From contig VXBA01001478.1 of the NCBI GenBank assembly GCA_013399895.1, positions 100,950 through 164,949 on the forward strand: a stretch of 64,000 nt of DNA. Direction: 5' to 3'. This document shows positions 48,301 to 60,969 of this stretch, piece by piece; position 1 is the stretch's first letter, and the number at the start of each line of letters is the position of its first letter. A model generated the notes under the pieces. That model did not search any database. It was not told where the DNA came from and saw only the letters and a program-made list of their open reading frames with translations. The translations under genes and the position numbers were made by a program. This DNA comes from Serilophus lunatus (Eukaryota; Chordata; Aves; Passeriformes; Eurylaimidae).

Positions 48301-51300
48301 CTGATATTAAACAAGGCCATCTGAACTCTGAACAAAACACAAACCAGAATATTTAATTTCTTCCCTCTAGGAAGTAAAGCAAAATGGTTTTATTCAGTAA
48401 ATAACTTCTAGTAATACACAAGTGCCCATCATCACTGTTTGATTGCTAGTCTGTCTGACAATTAGCCAACACACTGATTTTTATCACTGGCACAACAGGG
48501 TCACATTTTCTTCTCCTGCAGAAGCTCTCTTTAAATAGCACCTTTTAGAGACAGCTGAAGTTCATCAATTGATGACAGGAACTAGACAGTACCATCTGCC
48601 TTAGCAGAAGTTCAGGTAATAGCAAAGAAAACCTAATTGCCAAACATGAAATGTGCAGGAGTGAATTTTTTTTAATAAGTTCCCATTAAAAATGAACCTA
48701 TGAGGCACTATGTGATACTTTGAAGAAGCACTCTAAGTCTGCTCTAAAAGAGCCTTGCAACCAGTTTAAGTACCCTGAATTGAATATTATGTTATCACTG
48801 TCTTGCTGCTTTTAGTATCTGAAGTAGATCTTTGTTTAATACCCCACAAAATTTAGGTGAGAGCTGCACACCAGCATGATAGCTGTACTGAAGAGATATG
48901 TGCACTTTTCCCCCTTCCTGGACTAACAGTGGTATCTCCAGAACGCTGTAGAGTAGAGGAGTATTAATGAAGTCACTCAACAGATGTTGCATCTCCAATT
49001 CTCATGTATTCTGTGTTACATTGAAGGGGCTTAAACTGAAGGAGCAGGAAAATGCATCTGCAAAGTAGTCGCTTTGAGGACCTCAGTGGAAGACATGAGG
49101 GGCGACCACCGCCTCTGGGGCCACAAAGCCTGAGACAGGTAGCTCACAGGTAAGCACAAGGGAACAGCAAGCTCTCATGATGGAAGGAAGCTTCAGGCGG
49201 TCTCACACATATGGGGCAAAATATTCCCTGCACAGGGCAAGGCTGACAGCTAAGGACTGCATATTCCCTTCTGAGGTCATTTTACAAATATATCAAAGGG
49301 AGAAGAAGGAACATACTGAAACTGTGGTTAAGATGACAGTAAGAGCTGCTTGTTTTTCTTTCAACAACCATTTAGTTTAAAAGGCTTAAACATATATGCA
49401 GTTAGGGACAGTATCTCAAGTCTACCTCACCCCAGATGGATTTTCTAGGTTCTAGGCCACAGATTCAAGATCTTTCTCACCCATGTTTTCCACCACAGAG
49501 ATTTTTTTTTTCCCCACACACAGTAGCCTGGGTTTGACAGGTAGTCTGCAGAAAACATGGGAAATAAAGGGTTTGTCTTCCAACAGCAAATTGATCCATG
49601 GACCTGCACCCACACCCCACATGATCGTGTACTCCACCACTTAAGCTAGTGTATCAAGAAAAGAGCAGCACTGTTAAAAAGGGAGAAAAAAACAAGTTCT
49701 TGGCACTCCGGGTGACTTGCCTGTGTTCAAGAGGAGGTGGGGGCTTCTGGAGCTGCAGAGGTCTTGCCAACCTTGCAGCTGTAGATCGGATGGCCCTGGA
49801 GAGTGCTCCAAACTCACAAATGTTCCTGCCCTTAGATTAATTTTAGCCTGCAGTATGTTGCATATTGGAAAAAATAGGAGCCTGCGTGTCTGCTGCAGGC
49901 CTGTGAACACTGTCTAACAGTTGACTGCCTGACTCTGAGGAAGAGCACAGGTAGAAACAGAAGTTTCCATAAGAAGATTAAAGAAAAACAGGTTGTTGGG
50001 ACTACTGCCCATTTCTTAGGCCTTATCAGTATTATAGTAAAAATTCAGCATACACCTCTTAACAGTATGCTCTATTAAAGCTCCAGTAGAAATTTATACT
50101 AGCAAGTACAACTATGTCATATTTAGAAGATCCTTTTGCTGGCATGTACACAAAATTTCTTGGACTCCTGCACTGATTAGAATATAATTTCTATATTGGG
50201 GATCATTAGGAAAATTGAAACAATGTCTCCTGTAAAATTAAACACAAGCTGCATGGGGAACCTATACAGCCCTGTTCTCACTTTAGAATTTGGCAATAGC
50301 ATTCAGCCCTTTGGGCCGGTATCTGTGTAATCTAGGTGTATTATTATTTCTGAAGTGTCTACAATACTGGTATCTACACACCGAAGTTTGCCAAGAATCT
50401 GAACTCCCAAAGCTATGTCCTTCAAAAACCACTCAAAAAAATTACCTATTCTACTACAGTCTAAACTGTAGCACACATATAAAAGGTCACATTCTAAAAG
50501 TTTGCATGAAACACACTCAACCCAGCAGACACCAAGAGAAGAAAAGGCATTACTTCATCTTATAACTGCCTATCCAGTGACATTCAAACTAATTAAAAAT
50601 ATGAGAATTTTTAAAGAAGAATCATGTTTTGTGCTGCTTCTGAAGTCACCAGGAATGAGGACACCCAGTTTTTTGCCCACTAGTTTTAAGTTTAGCATCA
50701 GTAAAATCTGTGCTCCATCACAGGTCTTAAAATGACAATCTGTCCTTTTCCAGAAAATAGTATGCCTGTCTTTTTATTGAACTTCTTAATCTCTTGAAAA
50801 GTGTCCTTTTATTTTTTTTCCTAGACTCCATGCAGACTGTCTTTGACAGGATTACAGGAACCATGTCTAAATTATATTTCTCTATGAAGCAGTCTTGGAC
50901 TACTACATTCTCTCTGATCCAAATTCCCATGAGCCAAAAGTGTTGGATTTGGCAAGTCTGTGGTTACACATGGCCTCCAGCCGTTCTGTGATAGGTTAGG
51001 AAATAAACTGGCCCTCATCCAGCTCAAGGGATTCATATCAAAAGCTGTGTAATAAGTAATACATGTGTGCAAATGTAAACATTCACATTTTACTCCCTTT
51101 TTCTCAGCAGTCCACAGCTAATTTTCATATTACTAATAAAACAGGAAAAATGGCCCTTTCTTCTTGAAAAACGAAAGGATATATTTAATTCAAGCTGAGA
51201 ACCGTATGAAGTCTTCAGCATTAAACACAGCCTCCTAACAAGCATATATAAAAATTATAGCTATTCCACATTTTAAGCAACATATACATAGTTTTTATAA

Positions 51301-52528
51301 ACAGTGGTTCAGAAAAGACTGAGTAGTCATTAACAAAGGTATAAGCAGCAATATTTTTGTTCCTCACATTAGTAGTAGATTAATGGCATTTCTCAATCTT
51401 TTAAAGCCACTCATATATTACAGGAATTTGGGTGCATCTTGTTATAAGAAATTAGAGTGAGTTCAGTGATACACTTTAGGGACAAGATGTATGGTCAAAA
51501 AATAACCTAAATCCAAAACAATCTTTTAAACCTTTCGCAATGAAACAAAAGTGCCCATAATCAGTACAGAAATGAAAATCCATCCTTTATCCACTGGTCC
51601 TTGTCACCAAAAGGCAGTATAAGTAGAATCTAATATAAGGCCAAGAACAATGTTCTCTGGCATTTTGTTTCTGATACAGAAATCATGGGAACAGCACTCA
51701 CAATTAATTGCAAACCTATTTGATATTTAAACAGAATGTATGGCATCAGGTCTTAAGTGAAATATTAATATAGAGCAATAACAAGTATCGAGACATGACT
51801 AATCAGATTAAACAGCTTAAAAAGTTAAGGTAGTAATTGCATTAGTGCTTTTTGCTGGTAAATCACTGTAAGAATCTAAGCAGGTCTAGTAGCTATTTTG
51901 CTAGAATCATGACTGAAATTTCTTAGCTCCTCAGCAGGCACCATGAGAATGATATACAATGAAGGAAGTGAACTTCACAAAGCTTTTGACAAGTAACAAT
52001 ATTCTGAGGCTGGTATGTGCTTTGAATATAACTGCCTATATTTCAGTAAGATTAAATTTTTATTAAAAGACTTTTTTTCTTTTTTTCCCTTACTGTGAAA
52101 ACTTGTATACCCTACTGTTGTGAGACAGTTGCTTTTAAAAAAGAAAAAATAATAAGGATTAAGAAAAATATGTCATAAATAATAACAATAACTTTATTAT
52201 TTCCAATAATAAAAGATGCAATTTGAAAAGTATTTGTATCACAACTGTCACAACACAGCCCATTTGAGATTATGCTAAGCTTTATATTGGCCAATGGTAA
52301 GACATAAACCTGGTCCTAAGAGTTTACAGAACAAGTGAATGGTATCAGGGACTATATAAGTCTGTAAGTGGCAGCTACAAAGTTTCTAGTAGAGATTTCC
52401 TTCGTGCTGCTGACCTAATGTAAAGAGTATTACAGAAGGTTCAAACAATGTACTGCTGGTTAGAGCAGTCTTAAAGCGGCTTCTGGAATCCTAGGATAGT
52501 TAGAATGAGATAATTATGGTATAGAGAG

Positions 52529-52547
52529 AAAAAAAAAAAAAAAAAAA
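52529..52547 (+). repeat. poly-A run of 19
   Basis: Uninterrupted A homopolymer. Confidence 0.9.
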
Positions 52548-53670
52548 GGAAATAAAGGAGGCACATCTACCCAACTGGGAAATGCATATATGCAATATGT
52601 AGCCCTCTATTTGCACTCTTACATATATTTGGATACCCTGAGCACTCCTGCCACTGCCCATTGTCTGCAAATCAGAAGAACCAAGAGATCAGGACCCTGC
52701 CAAGGCACACATCCATATATCAGCTCAAACAAAACAGCAGTGACAAGTTCAACGTCAGAGAAAAAGTTAGAGAACATTCTGAAGGAGAAGCAAAGATTCC
52801 TACCTAGTTCCTGGCCAAAAGATTGTACAGATTTGCATTGTGAAAATTGTCTGAGAAGAAACTGAATATGCAGTTTAGAAGAAGCCCAGAAGTATATGGA
52901 AGAAAAGGAACTCCTACCACAATCAGTGTGTTATCAAATGCCCAAGAAGACTCTGACTGTACTTCACATGGAATATTATGCTACCCTCCACCCCTAATAG
53001 ATTTACCTTACAATCAATAATAAAGAATTTGCTTTCCCCAGAAGGCCAGGCAGACTAGAAGTAAAACACTTTCGTGTGTACTCAAAGATAAAGGAAGAAC
53101 TTGTAGCTTTCACTGATTAGCAATTACAAGATTAGCCCTGGGAGGAAAAAATTCTGTAAGATTTATAACTGGAAAGTACTTTTATAGGCCTTTGTGGACC
53201 ATCTGGTAGAATTTATCAGAAAATTATTCTTGCATCATAGAATTCTTTACTGGCACTTTCCATTACATCTGGGGCTTTTTCTGTCAAGGATCTCTCCATA
53301 CATTTTGCTGACACTAAGATTCCATGGGTGAAAGAATTAGCTCTGCACTCATTATAATGGACAACTTCTCTCCTCTCTTTCATTCTATCACTGTAAATTA
53401 AAAAATGACACCAAAAAAGGACATTTTGAGCCATTTACTGGCAGGACATTATACAACTCTGTTTCTTCCTTAATCTCTAAGGCAATATGCATTGCACATC
53501 AAATATGCCCCATAGTTCCTCTTCTGTCCTCTTGACCAGACTCTTCAAAAAAAAAATCCAAAATCATGGTTCTGCCATTACTTGTGTCCATAGGACAGCA
53601 GACTATTACAATATAGTCTTTATTTTGCAGTTCTTCAAAATCTGTTTTTTCCTCTTATTCAGACAGAAGT

Positions 53671-53688
53671 CTTTCTTTCTTTCTTTCT
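53671..53688 (+). repeat. (CTTT)n microsatellite
   Basis: Four and a half CTTT units at the end of a T/C-rich stretch. Confidence 0.9.
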
Positions 53689-54068
53689 CCCTGCTTGTGA
53701 CAAGTTTTCCATAGGAGACCTAGTTTGGCATGGCAATGCTGTAAAAAAGGCATGATGATAGATTCTCCATGAAGTAAATTAGAGTGCTCCAGTCCAATCA
53801 CATCCCCATCAAGGTCCTCAAATGAAACCTCCAACTGAGATAGAAGCTATTGGATTTCCATCTGTGTCTCTCTTGCTGTCAGTGGCTATTGTTTAAGTAA
53901 ACATTGGTTTGTATTACTTTCTTTTTTTTATTCAATACATGTTGATGCCTGGTTAAAAGGAAAGAAAATTGCAGTATTAAAAGACTAGTATTTTCAGTAT
54001 CTTGTGATGTAAATTGCTAATTTAAAACCCAAAATATTGTTAAAGTGTCTTTATTTAATAGCAGACGA

Positions 54069-54094
54069 TTGCAAGCTGTAATTTGCAAGCTGTA
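54069..54094 (+). repeat. exact 12-bp direct repeat, period 14
   Basis: TTGCAAGCTGTA occurs twice (54069-54080 and 54083-54094), separated by two bases. Confidence 0.9.
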
Positions 54095-54743
54095 GTTGCA
54101 GATGGCAATGTTTTTCTCTCTTTTCAGCAGTACAGTAAAGTATTTACTGCAGTGATCTGCAGACAATGACATACCAACTGCAAAAGAAATGCTCAGGGGT
54201 AATACAAACTATCAGGACTCCCATGAGGTCCAGGATGCAGGTACCTGCAACTAAACATGAAATTTAAATGCCAATTAAAATGTTAAAATCTCAAATCAAA
54301 TAACAACTCTTTTCAATAGGCATTTTTAGTACTTTCAATTGCCAAGTATGTTTCTAATACAAAACAACTCTTGTTTTCTTTCCTGATTTTTAATCCCATT
54401 AGATTGAACACACTTATTTTCCAATTCAGACCTAGAGGTTCAAGTCTGGATTTGAAACTGACAGCCACCATCTGGACCATACCAGCAGAAAGGGTGATCT
54501 GGCACATGTCTAGCATACCATTCCACTTCTTTTACGTAAGAACATGCCAAAATACCATGCACGTATTAAACAAAAGCTTTGCCTTTTATTTCATTTTGTT
54601 AAACAAGAGAGTGCCCTTTATTTTTTCAAGAGAAAAAGTATTTAACAGCACCTATTTAATAGCATTGAATGAAACATTTAAATACAGCATTCTGTAGTGC
54701 CATCTAGGGGATTTAAAACCTGGAATAAAGTGCTCATCTGATT

Positions 54744-54760
54744 AAAAAAAAAAAAAAAAA
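54744..54760 (+). repeat. poly-A run of 17
   Basis: Uninterrupted A homopolymer. Confidence 0.9.
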
Positions 54761-56339
54761 CACCGATAAACACTAAGAAATCAACTATGACTGCCAGGGC
54801 AATTTCTTATGTATATCTAGTGTTTTGGATTACTTTTTCCTGCTACAATAGGAATATTTGAACAAGGTTTGTGTATAATGTCACATTTGTAGAATCCATA
54901 AATAGGTGATGTATTGTTTTATACTTCTCCTTTACAGCCAAATAATTCACAAAATCAATCTTAAAAAATACCCCCAAAAAAATCAGTGTCATGTTCTGAA
55001 ACATGATTTAGAAAAAAGTGTCCAGCTTTAGTTCAGTTACCAGGAAATATATAGCATTTGTTTTGCACTACAGATATTTATAAAAAAGTCAGACATATTT
55101 TTGTATAAAATTATGGGAAGCTGAAATAAAACAAGAGAGCTACTGGCACTTTCTTCAATACCCAAGTTTATTCAGATTATTTTTTATTTTAAGTTTCCTG
55201 AACCAGATGCCTTTACATCATAATTTCCAATTCATCACTGAATAATTTGTTAGGAATTATTAATTTTGTATCATATTGATAGCTAGGATGATCTATAAGC
55301 TCTCTGAACACATTTGCAGTCTTTCTCCTTACAGAAACTAACTATAACAAGTTCACACATTAAATAACTGATCATTCAAAAGAGAAATGTGGAGCAAAAA
55401 TCAGACTATGTAAACCAGAGAACTACAAGCCTACCTTCACTCAGACCACAGGAATGGTCCATTAGTTCATGCCTACACACAGCATTAGCTGCCAAAACAT
55501 CATTGAAAACAGTGATTAATTTACATAAGTGGAAAACCTACCCACACACTCACATGATCTTGCATTTTTTCACAGTCCCAGTAACAGACCAACCATCAGG
55601 ATGAGAGGCAGGACCATTACTCTACTTCTGAATTTCCAAACCTCACATTTTGACATTCTACCTGGAAAATATGTACATTAAATATTTACAATTATGTGCT
55701 GAAAACTATTTGTTCATAAGGGGAAGATTTGAAAAGCACCTAATAAGAGTTCTAAGAACATATATAACATGGATTTTGACATGTCTTTTATTTGGAGTTA
55801 TTTTAGGCAGTAGTCAGCCTTTGATCCTGAAAGAAGCTTCCATATTCAGCTGATTGCTCCCTGCTCCCCCATCCTCTCACTGCAGAGTGTCACCTACATG
55901 AATTGCCTTTTACATTCTCCAGTCACCACTCTACATCATAAAATAACATACTCATCTCTTCTCACCTCCCCAGAGCATGTTCCTGTATCTTTTTCTCCAC
56001 ATTTTTTACCATATTGCACCAACCCAGTGCTACGCTTTGTGCCTGCCAAGGCCTTTACCCTGTGTTCCCACCTGGAAGGACAAAGCACTGCAGTGTTTTA
56101 GGTCCTTGAGAGTGCAAAAGGAAACAGGCTGATTACATCTTCTGAGTAATAGTAATTGTAGTTTAATGGGCTCTTGCCCAATGCAGACAAACATGGATAT
56201 CATCACTTACTGAAAAGCAGAGGCTCTGAATGTGTGCTGCTATGGGAGGTCATTCTACTACCTGTAATTAGCACACGACACCTTAAAAGGGATGATGCAG
56301 TACCTGAAAGCATGATTCTGTTAAGCGACATTAGATTCA

Positions 56340-57933
56340 CCACCACCTTTCACAGCAGCTCCAGCCCAGGACACTCTTGCTCACCTGCTGGAGCCCAACG
56401 AGTGCCCATGTCTTGGCCCAGCCTGAGGGACATGGCTGCTGCTTTCCTGATTGCAGATTCAACCAGTATGGAAGCTGCACACATATCCCAGACACACAAA
56501 TGTACATGTGCACACATGGACACAGAGGACACTGACACAGCTGGTCACACAGGCTGCCACAGATAAGGTGCTGCCTTCAATAGCACGTACATACAACCCT
56601 CATAAAACACAAGCCAGATGACCAAGTCCTCTCCTCCCCTTCAGCTAAAAGAGAGAGGAGGTCACTAGCACAGGTACTCACATGACAATCTCTAGATTTA
56701 CAAGCACACACAAGTTCCCTCAAGTACCAGCACAGCTCCTCTATCCATCAAGCATTCAGGTCCCCTACTCACCAGCTACTCCAGCTTGATGCTCACTGGG
56801 AAACACACACACCCACACGCTCATCCCTCATGCACTTCACATTCACAAGTCTGCCTGGACATATAGGCACAGACTTTGTTCCCACTTAATATCCCAGCCC
56901 AGACTTAAGGCCCCTCCTCATTGTCTGGACCAGCTTGAGGCTTGCTAGCAAAACCCCTACCCTTCATGCACATCTGGTTTTTGGGAGGTAGATCCAGCTC
57001 ACAGCATGTGGCACCTAGCCTACAGGCTGTGACCCATGGTCTCACTTCAGCCACCATTGCTGAGCCTCTCATTTACCTCTCTCACCGTCACACTGTCCTA
57101 GTGGCTGGAAGTTAAAGACCCCGCACACTCCAGCAGTGGCACACAGGCCCCCCTGGCTCCAGCAGTTGACACCACAGGCACCATCACCCCTGGCCTGACT
57201 CCAGTAACCAGCACAAAACCCATTAACGTATATACAGGTCTCACCAGTGACTGGCACTTAGTCTTTGCAATACAAAGACACATGGGACAGGGAGTGAGGA
57301 TGCACAGAGAGATAGTTAAGATTGAATAAGACATAAGAAGACAGGACATACTGCAGACATCAGGTGTGGAGCTTGGTCAGACAATGTACTGGCCAGCATC
57401 ATTTTACAGGTGGTCATTCTCCTTCCCCTGCAGGTTCCCCTTGGGTTTGTACTGATCTATCCATCCTTGGCCACCTCCTGGTCCACAGTCCCCCTGGTTT
57501 ACAATTTTATCAGCTGAAAAGTCCAGGCTGATCTTCCTTAAAGTAGAAGCTGCGGTTCCTTGATTGCTCACAATTAGTGTGAGTGGTAAGATTTGTGTCT
57601 TCTCACTGTCTCCATGCTTGCTTTATCAGGTCTGTGTCTTGGTACGTTTTGTTTTCTGGCTTTTCCCTTTTTCCTTTGGATTCCCAGCTGACAAGGTCCC
57701 TGATCAGGTCTCCAGATTACTCCACTGGAATAAACATTCTGATATTCACACAGGCCCCCATCAATTAGTGTGATTGATCACCTTTGGTTCCCATCACTGC
57801 CTCCCTTATCACTTGTCTGTCCTTCTACATTCTTGTTTATGGCTTCCTCCTTTTCCAATTATCCCTTGTCCCTTAGCATTGAAAAAGGTCCTTGACCAGA
57901 TACCCTAAAAGCAGCAGACACTCACTGTCACAC
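56340..57933 (-). repeat. interspersed repeat X, copy B (unclassified)
   Basis: A GC-richer block of up to 1.6 kb, homologous in inverted orientation to 39040-39600. Read on the minus strand from 57933, it has diverged tandem units of about 190 bp, then a region with repeated CTGGAG motifs (about 57110-57210), a GGTCACAGCCTGTAGGCTAG block (near 57030) and CTAGCAAGCCTCAAGCTGG (near 56940). The leftmost part (56340-56700) is rich in CACA/TGTG and less certainly included. Open frames inside (for example 56174-56566 plus, 57098-57349 minus) show no known domains. The family could be ERV internal sequence or a macrosatellite-like repeat. Confidence 0.55.
57571..57925 (-). repeat. diverged tandem repeat, unit about 190 bp, two or more copies
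   Basis: CAATTAGTGTGAG at 57571 and CAATTAGTGTGAT at 57762 begin two units. Both then run through a CTTATCA(C/G)GTCTGTG-like block and a T/C-rich block, to GGTCCCTGATCAGGTCTCCA and GGTCCTTGACCAGATACCCT at their ends. A further, weaker unit may lie at about 57380-57570 (TCCAGGCTGATCTT at its end). The corresponding GGGTACCTGATCAAGG motif is present once in copy A at 39 kb. Confidence 0.6.
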
Positions 57934-57994
57934 AGATGTCTTAAGGGCGACAGATTAAAAAATTGAGAAACACGGAATGAAAGGGAGAGGCAGC

Positions 57995-58000
57995 TTTACT
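57995..58000 (-). promoter_or_regulatory. LTR poly-A signal variant AGTAAA, copy 2
   Basis: AGTAAA on the minus strand, followed by GCTGCCTCTCC; the positional equivalent of 43102-43107. Confidence 0.6.
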
Positions 58001-58047
58001 GGTCATGCCCGGTGATCCAAAGAGAAAAATCATAACAACCTCCCCAT

Positions 58048-58054
58048 TTTTATA
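58048..58054 (-). promoter_or_regulatory. LTR TATA box, copy 2
   Basis: TATAAAA on the minus strand at the position equivalent to 43047-43053 of copy 1. Confidence 0.68.
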
Positions 58055-58331
58055 ACATTTGGAGTGCCCACTCCCCATACTATCCAATTAAAGTCCATCT
58101 TACTTCTATGTTACCCCAACATCCAACAGAATTGTCCCTTATTACTTAACCCCACCTATGTCCAGCCTCTAGTAGGCCTGGAAGCCTACCTCTATGTTTT
58201 GTCTCGTACCCCATTTATCCATACACAAGAATGCAAACACACTGGAACACAGGCTCTTCTGGTCCACAATATTCCAAGTTATCCAGCTACCTTGATAAAG
58301 TGATTTCTCTAAAATACCTCTTGAGGCATCA

Positions 58332-58490
58332 GCACAGCCTTGCATACATCCTTGCATCCTGTGAAAAGCTACACCAAAGGCTCTGCCTTCCACATGCTGG
58401 CTGATGCTGCTGAGCTGCCTACCTTTTGTTCCTCACTTTCTCCTGTGGAATTGTTTTCATAGCTTATTGTTTCCTTCATGCCTATGATGA
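58332..58490 (-). repeat. possible continuation of repeat X beyond the LTR
   Basis: GC-richer sequence with GCTGATGCTGCTGAGCTGCC and a T/C-rich block similar in style to the repeat X tandem units. If it belongs to X, the LTR is nested inside X. The similarity is compositional rather than a firm alignment. Confidence 0.25.
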
Positions 58491-60030
58491 CCACAGATAA
58501 AATATTTCTAATGGAAGAATTTAATTTTTTTTTTCAATTAGTACAGAACTATGCAGAATACAGCAGAAAAACAGTCAATACATTTGAGATTTTCTAGGGT
58601 ACAGGACGTGAATCGGCTTGAAAGCATTGAATGAAATAAATTTTGAAGCAGTGTTGATATAGAAGTGGATGCAAAATACAGGCTTTAAAACAGCAATGCT
58701 TTTTGAGGATAACAATCTGTTCACATAAAACACCATCTATATTTAAAATAAGAAGTCACTGGAGATCAGGGGAATTACAAAGCAATGAGACTTACTGTGG
58801 TTTCAGAGAAAGTAATTAAGAGCCTAATTAAGGACAAAACCATATAAACACTAAAGTAAAGTTTGATGGGGGAAAAAATAGCAAAGCTTCCACATGAGGA
58901 AAGCACTTTTTCCTACCCTGGTATATTTCTTTGAGGCAATGAACATTCAAACTAGATTTTGTGGGCTAAACTCAGAGAGGGACTTGAAAAAAGCAACCAA
59001 TCCATGGAAAGGGCAAATTTTACTTCACAATAGTACAAGGTAGAGTAATGTACCCACGCTGTAAGCTGACAGCCTGGAAAATTAGATCTTACTTCACCAT
59101 AGCCAGATTGTGTACCCAGTATCTGATAACCATAATAAAATAGGAGCTTAAGGTGATTCTAATTGACCTGCTATACTTTGCATGACAAAACTGACAGTTA
59201 AGGTACCTATAACAGTATGGGACTGCTCTAACATCCCTATATGGACAGTCATGGATTATACATTATGTTTTTATTTTCACTATATGGAAGATATAAGGGC
59301 AGAGAGGAGTTATGCATCTGGTCTAATGTTATAATAAATAAATATCAGTTTGGAAAGCACCAGGGTCAGCAGATTACTAGAAGCAACTGTATTTTTACTT
59401 TTTAGCTGTATATCAATAGTTAAAATATGAGGAGTGAGGTTGGAAACTCACTGGAGCTTCCAGTGTCTTTCTATAGAAGACTTTAAGAGACTAACCTAGA
59501 TTGACTGAACAGGGAATGCTTTTAAAAAATGCCAGGGAATAAAAGCAGAACTTGATTTTGATGGACAATCAAGGGACTAGAATTGTGCAGGCAATTTAGA
59601 CACATCCACTGAATTGTCTGCTCCTGACTATGGGAGGATAAAGGCCAAAGCTATGCCAAATAATATATTGCAGTTCAATAACGTTCATGTAGAACATCCA
59701 TTTTGAGTTTCTTTATTTGTTTTTTCAATTAACATTTTCCAAACAGAACTTTCTGTCAATAAGAGTTCTGACAGGCTTAAGCTGTATTGTTTCAGGGGCA
59801 ATCAAAACGTCAGAAACTCACAGATAACACAGAGCATCCCTGATGAATGGGAAATCTCCCGTAGGTTCTTCAAGGGTAGACTACTGCACCTTGCTTCTAG
59901 GGATAATGGTGCAAAGAAAATGGAGACAGAAGTTAAAATGTTGTTCTCTTCCATCTTTCTGGTCCAGAGGAAAGACTCGGAGAGGAACAGACATATGCGG
60001 CAGAAGAATAGCTGGATGCATAACTCAGTC
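58491..60030. other. AT-rich stretch without a recognisable gene
   Basis: No gene or element recognised. An overlapping pair of frames at 59802-60105 reads through unremarkable sequence into the CR1 boundary. Confidence 0.6.
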
Positions 60031-60622
60031 ACGGTATCACAATATCACAGTATCAGCAAGGTTGGAAGAGACCTTAAAGATTATCAATTCCAACCCATAA
60101 ACTAACAGACCATCACCTAAATTATGGTACCAAGTGACTCATCCAGCCTACTCCTGAACACCTCCAGGGTCAGCCCATTCCAATGGCAGATTACCGTTTC
60201 AGTGAAGAATTTCTTCCTAATATCAAGTCTAAACCTCCTCTGATGGAGCTTGAGACTGTGTCCTCTTGTTCTGTCGCCAGTAACCTGACAGAACAGACTG
60301 ATCCCCACCTGGCTACAACCTCCTTTCAGGTAGTTACAGACAGCAATAAGGTCACCCCTGAGCCTCCTTTTCTCCAGGCTGAACAACTCCAGCTCCTTCA
60401 GCCGCTCCTCATAGGGCTCCAGCTCCTTCACCATCCTTGTTTGCCTTCTCTGAACATGTTCCAATCACTCAACATCTTTCTTATACTGAGAGGCCCAGAA
60501 CTGGACACAGTACTCAAGGTGAGGCCTAACCAGTGCCAAGTATAGGGGGAGTATAACTTCCCTAGTCCTGCTTGCCACACCATTCCTGATGCAGGCTAGC
60601 ATGTCATTGGCTTTGTTTTCTT
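60031..60622 (-). mobile_element. CR1 LINE fragment
   Basis: A minus-strand CR1 with a decayed ATCACAGT/ATCACAAT tail (60031-60055), then AAGGTTGGAAGAGACC, the 3' UTR complement and ORF2 C-terminus, ending at about 60622 after the GATGCAGGCTAGCATGTCAT block. 5'-truncated. Confidence 0.93.
60117..60464 (-). pseudogene. CR1 ORF2 C-terminal remnant
   Basis: A 115-codon minus-strand frame with EHVQRRQTRMVKELEPYEER, LFSLEKRRLRGDLIAVCNYL, GDRTRGHSLKLHQRRFRLD and FFTETVICHWNGL. It ends near the natural ORF2 terminus. Relative to the 44.6-kb copy it has a small deletion before PYEER, and the WNGLPRDV block has lost a few residues (WNGLTLEV). Truncated upstream; no catalytic domain remains. Confidence 0.9.
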
Positions 60623-60969
60623 TCTACACAGTGCAGTAGGAGACAGACATGGTGACCTAAAAACAAGAGCTTTGAACTAGTGTGTCTACCTCTAGAAGTA
60701 AGTTACAAAGCAGTGTATATGAAGGAAGTCTGCATAGGAGAAGGCTGAAAAGGCCCCATCCTGCTTCATATGCTCCCATAATAATGCTCAGTGCTTGGAC
60801 AGGAAACAAAACTGAAAGCCAAAGTTATCATGGTAGGGGTAAACAACAACACAAGATGCAGCCAACAATAAGAGAAGCTGCAGCTTGGGAGATTCAGACT
60901 AGACTTCTAAAGCACTCTTCGCTGGGAGAGTAGTGCAGCACTCCTTAGTCCGCAGATTCACCGAAATCC

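Larger units (their letters stand above)
45350..56339. other. long AT-rich stretch without a recognisable gene
   Basis: About 11 kb with homopolymers near 47531-47545, 52529-52547 and 54744-54760 and small repeats, but no recognised transposon, RNA gene or exon. A GC-richer spot at 49080-49150 ends in GTAAGC and contains GGGGCGACCACCGCCTCTGG; I could not classify it. Segments at 49640-49920 and 55850-56100 are moderately GC-rich and unassigned. Confidence 0.55.
57934..58331 (-). mobile_element. solo LTR of an endogenous retrovirus, copy 2 (inverted)
   Basis: The second copy of the 398-bp LTR, on the minus strand and roughly 85% similar to copy 1 by eye. It begins TGATGCCTCAAGAGG and ends with the counterpart of GCATCA changed to ACATCT, so the canonical final CA has been lost. 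Four flanking bases on each side, ACAC (57930-57933) and GCAC (58332-58335) on the plus strand, fit a 4-bp target duplication with one later substitution. The TATA box (58048-58054) and AGTAAA (57995-58000) are conserved. Copy 2 carries a small indel relative to copy 1 at about 58167-58177. It appears to have inserted at the edge of, or within, repeat X. Confidence 0.87.

Noticed and set aside
49086..49149. Exon-like segment ending in a GTAAGC donor in a GC-richer spot
   Set aside because: The acceptor has a poor pyrimidine tract and only one frame is open; not distinguishable from chance.
50794..50991. T-rich tract with TAG followed by a 65-codon frame
   Set aside because: No donor site and no recognisable protein pattern.
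56174..56566. 130-codon frame
   Set aside because: It lies largely in repeat X. H/T/C-rich residues come from CACA-type repeats; no known domain.
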